NCBI GenBank assembly: GCA_944381485.1
Contig: CALWLI010000011.1
Location: forward strand, 81,531 to 145,530
Reading direction: 5' to 3'
DNA from: an uncultured Lachnospiraceae bacterium
GTDB lineage: Bacteria > Bacillota > Clostridia > Lachnospirales > Lachnospiraceae
DNA: 64,000 bases
This document shows, piece by piece, positions 59,812 to 64,000 of this stretch. The first letter of the stretch is position 1; the number at the start of each line of letters is the position of its first letter. Under the pieces are notes generated by a model. The model did not search any database, was not told the origin of the DNA, and was given only the letters and a program-made list of their open reading frames with translations. A program made the translations under genes and the position numbers.

Positions 59812-60915
59812 GTGGACAAAGCCGAAAAACGAGCTCAGTATTTTTTTCACAGCATAAAGGGAATGACATCAAAAAAGATGTTCAGTATAAGGGAGAAGAT
59901 GGGAAGCTTCAGGAATGCCCTTGATGCAGACGAGAGAGAGCTTTTTGAGAGGAGAGCCATAAAAAATGAAAAGGATGCTTTAAGGATAGGGGAAGCCCTA
60001 AGGCACAGAGAAGAGAGAATAAAGAGATTTGAAAGGCTTGAAGCTGAGGGCATAAGATATGTGTCCTACTTTGAGGATGAGTTTCCGGAGAGACTTAAAA
60101 ATATACCTCAAAGCCCTGCAGGAATATTTGTAAAGGGAAAACTCCCCGAAGCTCACATTCCCTCTGCAGCTATAATAGGCGCAAGAGCCTGCTCTGAGTA
60201 CGGAAAGGATGTGGCGCTCATGTTCGGAGAGGAGCTGGCGAAGGCGGGAGTGCAGATCGTAAGCGGACTTGCGTCGGGAATTGACAGCCATGCCCAGAGA
60301 GGGGCGGTAAAGGCCGGAAAGGCCACCTTTTCCGTGCTTGGCTGCGGTGTAAATATATGTTATCCTAAGGAAAATTATTATCTGTACAGAAGGATAACAG
60401 ACCTTGGCGGAGGCATAATATCCGAGTATCCCCCTGACACGGAGCCGCTGGCGGTAAATTTCCCTCAGAGAAACAGACTTATTTCGGGCCTTGGAGACTG
60501 CCTGATAGTCCTTGAAGCAAGGCAGAGGAGCGGAACCTCCATAACCGTTGATTTTGCTCTGGATCAGGGTAAGGAGGTCTTTGCCCTTCCGGGAAGGATC
60601 AGCGACCCCTTGGGAAAGGGCTGCAACGAGCTTATAAAGAACGGAGCCGCCGTACTTACAGAGCCTGAGGACGTGCTCTCTTATCTGAATATAAAGAGCC
60701 TCGGGAAATCCGAAAAACTTAAAAATAGGGAGGCCACACTTGCCAAAACCGAAAAAACGGTGTATGCTGTTTTGGATTCCGAAGAAAAATATGTGGAGGA
60801 CATTGCAGCTCTTTCAGGGCTTTCTGTAGCGGAAACTCTGGAGAAACTCACAGAGCTGGAGCTTAAAGGGCTTGCAAGGGAGACCACAGGTTTTTACTAT
60901 ATGAAGTTGGGATAA
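59812..60915 (+). CDS. dprA: DNA-processing protein DprA
   Basis: A 367-residue protein that loads RecA on incoming single strands in competent cells. An N-terminal SAM-like part is followed by the Rossmann core (AAIIGARACSEYGKDVALMFGEELAKAGVQIVSGLASGIDSHAQRGA, about 120-165) and GREVFALPGRISDPLGKGCNELIKNGA-type sequence; a winged-helix C-terminus closes it. GTG start 3 nt after the comM stop with GAGAGGT. comM-dprA-topA is a common Firmicute order. Confidence 0.92.
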   Translation: MDKAEKRAQYFFHSIKGMTSKKMFSIREKMGSFRNALDADERELFERRAIKNEKDALRIGEALRHREERIKRFERLEAEGIRYVSYFEDEFPERLKNIPQSPAGIFVKGKLPEAHIPSAAIIGARACSEYGKDVALMFGEELAKAGVQIVSGLASGIDSHAQRGAVKAGKATFSVLGCGVNICYPKENYYLYRRITDLGGGIISEYPPDTEPLAVNFPQRNRLISGLGDCLIVLEARQRSGTSITVDFALDQGKEVFALPGRISDPLGKGCNELIKNGAAVLTEPEDVLSYLNIKSLGKSEKLKNREATLAKTEKTVYAVLDSEEKYVEDIAALSGLSVAETLEKLTELELKGLARETTGFYYMKLG

Positions 60916-60939
60916 TTGAGGACCCGGAGAGGAAGGTAA

Positions 60940-62928
60940 ATGTCAACAGGTCTTGTAATAGTCGAGTCACCGGCTAAAATGAAAACTATAAAAAAATTTT
61001 TGGGTTCAAACTATATAGTTGACGCGTCCATGGGACATGTGAGGGATCTTCCCAAGTCGACCCTTGGTATAGACATAGAAAACGGCTATGAACCCAAATA
61101 CATCACAATAAGAGGCAAGGGAGAGCTTTTGGCAGCCCTGAGAAAAGATGTAAAAAAGGCCGACACTATATATCTGGCAACTGACCCGGATAGAGAGGGA
61201 GAGGCCATAAGCTGGCATTTAAAGACGGCGCTGGGCCTTGATGACGCGAAGGACAAGAAGGTATACAGGATAACCTTCAATGAGATCACAAAAAATGCAG
61301 TAAAAAACGCCCTCAAAAATCCCAGAGACATAGATATGAATCTGGTGGACGCACAGCAGGCCAGACGAGTTATAGACAGGATGGTGGGATATACCATATC
61401 CCCCCTTCTGTGGGAGAAAATAAGGCGTGGACTTTCCGCAGGCCGAGTTCAGTCTGTGGCTCTTCGCATGATATGTGACAGGGAAGAGGAGATAGCTGCC
61501 TTTGTTCCTGAGGAGTACTGGACTGTGGATGCCGTATTTAAGCAGGACAAAAAGACAGAGCTCAGGGCATCATACTACGGTACAAAGGGAAAGAAGGCGG
61601 AGATAGCCGACAGGGCAGCCGCCATGAAGATAGTTGAGGATGTGAAGGACAGGGAGTTTGTCGTCACAGAGGTGAAGAGATCCGAGAGGTCAAAGAACAG
61701 CCCTCTGCCTTTTACCACATCCACACTTCAACAGGAGGCAGGAAGGCTCCTCAATTTCTCCACTCAGAAGACCATGAGAGTCGCTCAGAGGCTTTATGAG
61801 GGAGTCGAGGTAAAGGGACACGGAAGCATAGGCCTTATCACTTATTTGAGAACTGACTCCATAAGGATATCCGAGGAGGCCATAGCAGCAGCCAAGGCCT
61901 ATATAGGAGAGAACTACGGCAGCGCATATGTATCCCATGTCATACCTGCAGGGAAGAAGAACTCGGGTAATGTTCAGGATGCCCACGAGGCCATAAGACC
62001 AACCTATCTTGATCTTACACCTGACAAGCTTAAGGATGAGCTGGGAAGGGATGAGCTAAGACTTTATAAGCTCATATGGAACAGATTCATCGCCTCCAGG
62101 ATGACTCCTGCTGTATACAGCACCACAGCAGTAAAGCTGGGAAACGGCGATCATATATTTACAATGTCGGGCTCAAAGCTGAAGTTTAAGGGCTTCCTTG
62201 CCGTATATGACAGCGAGGGAGAGGAGGCAATAAACAAAGATCTCACTCATTTGGAGGAGGGAATGACGCTCACCGCTGAGAAATTGGATCCGGAGCAGCA
62301 CTTCACCCAGCCTCCTGCCCACTATACAGAGTCATCTCTTGTAAAGAAGCTGGAGGAGGACGGAATAGGAAGACCCTCCACCTATGCCCCTACGATAACA
62401 ACGCTCCTTCAGAGACATTACATCACGAAGGAGAAAAAGAATCTCTTTGTCACCGAACTTGGGCAAGCTGTAAATACAATGATGGTAAAGTGCTTCCCCA
62501 CCATAGTGGACAGCAAGTTTACCGCAAACATGGAGTACATGCTTGACAGCGTGGGTGAGGGAAAGACCGACTGGAAGACTATAGTGGAGAACTTTTACCC
62601 GGATCTTGAGGCTTCGGTAAATGCCGCAAAGGAAAGTCTTGAGAGGGTGAAGGTGGCGGATCAGGTGTCCGATGTGCCCTGCGACAAGTGCGGCAGGATG
62701 ATGGTAATAAAGTACGGACCCCACGGCAAATTCCTTGCCTGTCCGGGCTTCCCCGAGTGCAGAAACACCAAGCCCTTTGTTGAGAGGATAGGAGTAAAAT
62801 GCCCCAAGTGCGGCAGCGAGATAATAAAGCGCAGGACAAAGAAGGGAAGGCTCTTTTATGCCTGTGAAAACAAGGACTGTGACTTTGTCTCATGGACAAA
62901 ACCCAAGAAGGACGGAAAGAGCAAATAA
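60940..62928 (+). CDS. topA: DNA topoisomerase I
   Basis: Type IA topoisomerase relaxing negative supercoils, 662 residues. Toprim domain at the start (VIVESPAKMKTIKKFLG, TDPDREGEAISWHL), catalytic tyrosine Y302 in ITYLRTDSIRIS, and QEAGRLLNFSTQKTM nearby. Two C-terminal zinc fingers are seen (CDKCGRMMV ... CPGFPEC and CPKCGSEI ... CENKDC). AGAGGAAGG ribosome site. Confidence 0.97.
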   Translation: MSTGLVIVESPAKMKTIKKFLGSNYIVDASMGHVRDLPKSTLGIDIENGYEPKYITIRGKGELLAALRKDVKKADTIYLATDPDREGEAISWHLKTALGLDDAKDKKVYRITFNEITKNAVKNALKNPRDIDMNLVDAQQARRVIDRMVGYTISPLLWEKIRRGLSAGRVQSVALRMICDREEEIAAFVPEEYWTVDAVFKQDKKTELRASYYGTKGKKAEIADRAAAMKIVEDVKDREFVVTEVKRSERSKNSPLPFTTSTLQQEAGRLLNFSTQKTMRVAQRLYEGVEVKGHGSIGLITYLRTDSIRISEEAIAAAKAYIGENYGSAYVSHVIPAGKKNSGNVQDAHEAIRPTYLDLTPDKLKDELGRDELRLYKLIWNRFIASRMTPAVYSTTAVKLGNGDHIFTMSGSKLKFKGFLAVYDSEGEEAINKDLTHLEEGMTLTAEKLDPEQHFTQPPAHYTESSLVKKLEEDGIGRPSTYAPTITTLLQRHYITKEKKNLFVTELGQAVNTMMVKCFPTIVDSKFTANMEYMLDSVGEGKTDWKTIVENFYPDLEASVNAAKESLERVKVADQVSDVPCDKCGRMMVIKYGPHGKFLACPGFPECRNTKPFVERIGVKCPKCGSEIIKRRTKKGRLFYACENKDCDFVSWTKPKKDGKSK

Positions 62929-62965
62929 ATATTATAAAATAAGGCAAATAAAGCTTACAAAATAC

Positions 62966-62994
62966 TTGAAAATCGCAAAATATTATGTTAATCT
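62966..62994 (+). promoter_or_regulatory. rpsB promoter
   Basis: TTGAAA (62966-62971), 17-nt spacer, extended -10 TGT-TAATCT (62986-62994). Transcription would start near 63001, at the base of the first leader hairpin. Confidence 0.5.
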
Positions 62995-63000
62995 TGATAC

Positions 63001-63101
63001 GCTCTGTGCTTTGCACGGGGCGTATTATACTATAAAACATGTCCGCACGGACGCATAAGCCGGTGCCGCAGCTGCGGTAGCTTATGAATACTTATGCGGA
63101 C
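63001..63101 (+). promoter_or_regulatory. Structured rpsB leader RNA
   Basis: Hairpin one: a 9-bp stem with a TTT loop at 63001-63021 (GTGC/GCAC core). Structure two: nested arms GTCCGCA (63041-63047) with TGCGGAC (63095-63101), CATAAGC (63054-63060) with GCTTATG (63080-63086), and CCGC(AGCT)GCGG (63066-63077). GCATAAG (63053-63059) can pair instead with CTTATGC (63091-63097), and GTCC(GCAC)GGAC (63041-63052) can form alone, giving a competing fold. Ribosome site CAGGAGG (63115-63121) follows. Consistent with a ribosomal-protein autoregulatory leader. Confidence 0.6.
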
Positions 63102-63129
63102 AGACGCTAAACCACAGGAGGAAAATTTA

Positions 63130-63933
63130 ATGAGCGTTATTTCTATGAAGCAGCTTTTGGAAGCAGGCGTACACTTTGGCCACCAGACAAGAAGATGGAA
63201 CCCTAAGATGGCTCCCTATATCTTCACAGAGAGAAATGGTATCCATATCATTGATCTTCAGAAGACTGTAGGTAAGGTCGACGAGGCTTACAAGATGCTT
63301 ACAGACATCGTAGCTGACGGCGGAACAGTTCTCTTTGTAGGAACAAAGAAGCAGGCTCAGGATGCTATCAAGACAGAGGCATTGAGATGCGGAGAGTTCT
63401 ATGTAAATGAGAGATGGCTGGGCGGAATGCTTACAAACTTCAAGACCATCCGTTCAAGAATCGAGCGTCTTAAGGCTATCAGAAACATGGCTGAGGACGG
63501 AACATTTGACGTGCTTCCCAAGAAAGAGGTTATTCTTCTCAAGAAGGAGCAGGAGAAGCTGGAGAAGAACCTTGGCGGAATAGTTGAGATGAAGGAGCTC
63601 CCTTCAGTTATATTTGTTATCGATCCCAAGAAGGAGAGGATCTGCGTACAGGAGGCTCAGTCTCTTGGAATCCCCCTTGTAGGAATGTGCGATACAAACT
63701 GTGATCCCGAGGAGCTTGACGCTGTTATCCCCGGAAACGACGACGCCATAAGAGCCGTAAAGCTTATCGTGTCAAAGATGGCAGACGCTGTCATCGAGGC
63801 TAAGCAGGGCGATGAGGCTTATGTTGAAGAGGATACAATGGGAGACGGAACAGAGAACGTAGAGTACGCTGACGAGGCGGTTGCAGAGGATGTTCAGGCT
63901 GACGAGGCTGAGGCATCAGAAGAGGAGGCATAA
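63130..63933 (+). CDS. rpsB: 30S ribosomal protein S2
   Basis: A 267-residue S2 protein ([65 protein letters not shown]) with an acidic C-terminal extension ([34 protein letters not shown]). An upstream in-frame ATG (63094) lies before the ribosome site and is rejected. Paired with tsf as usual. Confidence 0.97.
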   Translation: MSVISMKQLLEAGVHFGHQTRRWNPKMAPYIFTERNGIHIIDLQKTVGKVDEAYKMLTDIVADGGTVLFVGTKKQAQDAIKTEALRCGEFYVNERWLGGMLTNFKTIRSRIERLKAIRNMAEDGTFDVLPKKEVILLKKEQEKLEKNLGGIVEMKELPSVIFVIDPKKERICVQEAQSLGIPLVGMCDTNCDPEELDAVIPGNDDAIRAVKLIVSKMADAVIEAKQGDEAYVEEDTMGDGTENVEYADEAVAEDVQADEAEASEEEA

Positions 63934-63935
63934 TC

Positions 63936-64000
63936 ATGGCAGCAGTTACAGCAGCAATGGTAAAAGACCTTAGAGAGATGACAGGCGCCGGAATGATGGA
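63936..64000 (+). CDS. tsf: Elongation factor Ts (3' truncated by the window)
   Basis: Starts 2 nt after the rpsB stop; MAAVTAAMVKDLREMTGAGM is the typical EF-Ts N-terminus with the UBA-type motif DLREMTGAGMM. Only the first 21 complete codons are in the window. Confidence 0.9.
   Translation, partial: MAAVTAAMVKDLREMTGAGMM

Noticed and set aside
62997-63025. Terminator of topA
   Set aside because: The stem (ATACGC...GCGTAT) is strong but no T run follows; it fits better as the first hairpin of the rpsB leader.
63094-63129. Upstream start for rpsB
   Set aside because: It lies ahead of the CAGGAGG ribosome site and within the structured leader.

Overview
The window looks like chromosomal DNA of a strictly anaerobic, probably endospore-forming Firmicute, most likely Clostridia of the Lachnospiraceae type. 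The pointers are the gene order (rpmB-yloU-yloV-recG-rsmD-coaD, yicC-gmk-rpoZ, clpC-radA, topA-rpsB-tsf), sporulation-linked families (YtvI-like, YtfI/YtfJ), a DUF6465 protein, a sodium-pump decarboxylase cluster, a flavodiiron protein, and strong use of ATA (Ile) and AGA/AGG (Arg) codons. No phage, transposase or CRISPR locus is visible. Family names are from reading the sequences; no search was run.

Layout: 0-4.6 kb, an AI-2E-type membrane protein cut by the window edge, a YkuD-like protein without catalytic residues, DUF6465 and an rRNA m5C methyltransferase. 4.7-10.1 kb, a five-gene biotin-dependent Na+-pumping decarboxylase or transcarboxylase operon closed by a branched terminator. 10.1-11.9 kb, an accessory islet (zinc ribbon/RCC1-like protein plus a small zinc-ribbon protein) behind a promoter-like site with a G7 tract. 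12.0-15.7 kb, a secreted SH3/glucosaminidase protein and a membrane-anchored cohesin-like protein, both with cadherin-like domains. 15.7-20.6 kb, clpC-radA and a transaldolase. 20.6-26.5 kb, tRNA-Trp and a 1816-residue surface protein that ends in a class B sortase domain. 26.5-32.0 kb, a flavodiiron/flavin reductase/rubredoxin fusion, a TPR+DUF4037 pair and an ABC-class ATPase. 32.0-35.8 kb, tRNA-Leu, a Crh-like HPr homologue, a DUF362 ferredoxin and cardiolipin synthase. 35.9-40.9 kb, an SLH protein with a MacA/MacB-type exporter. 41-48.6 kb, housekeeping genes (rqcH, yicC, gmk, rpoZ, rimO, pgsA, cinA) and a split DUF2953 gene with ytfJ. 48.5-49.35 kb, an unusual 0.8-kb intergenic region. 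49.35-64 kb, ribosome, lipid, DNA-repair and competence genes ending in topA, rpsB and the start of tsf.

Most unusual: (1) seven 37-nt inverted repeats at a 52-53 bp period (about five DNA turns) between ytfJ and rpmB, with compensatory arm changes, followed by a 45-bp direct repeat; (2) the Cna-B surface protein fused to its own sortase, with an LPxTG-like LPVMG just before the enzyme domain; (3) a pgsA carrying a GGADGP insert that matches the signature of the Na+ decarboxylase beta subunit in the same window; (4) an L,D-transpeptidase-like protein without catalytic Cys/His; (5) a DUF2953 gene split into two coupled cistrons; (6) six 16-bp tandem repeats between a HAD gene and an SDR gene; (7) a foldable, possibly switching rpsB leader; (8) a possible leaderless cardiolipin synthase mRNA.
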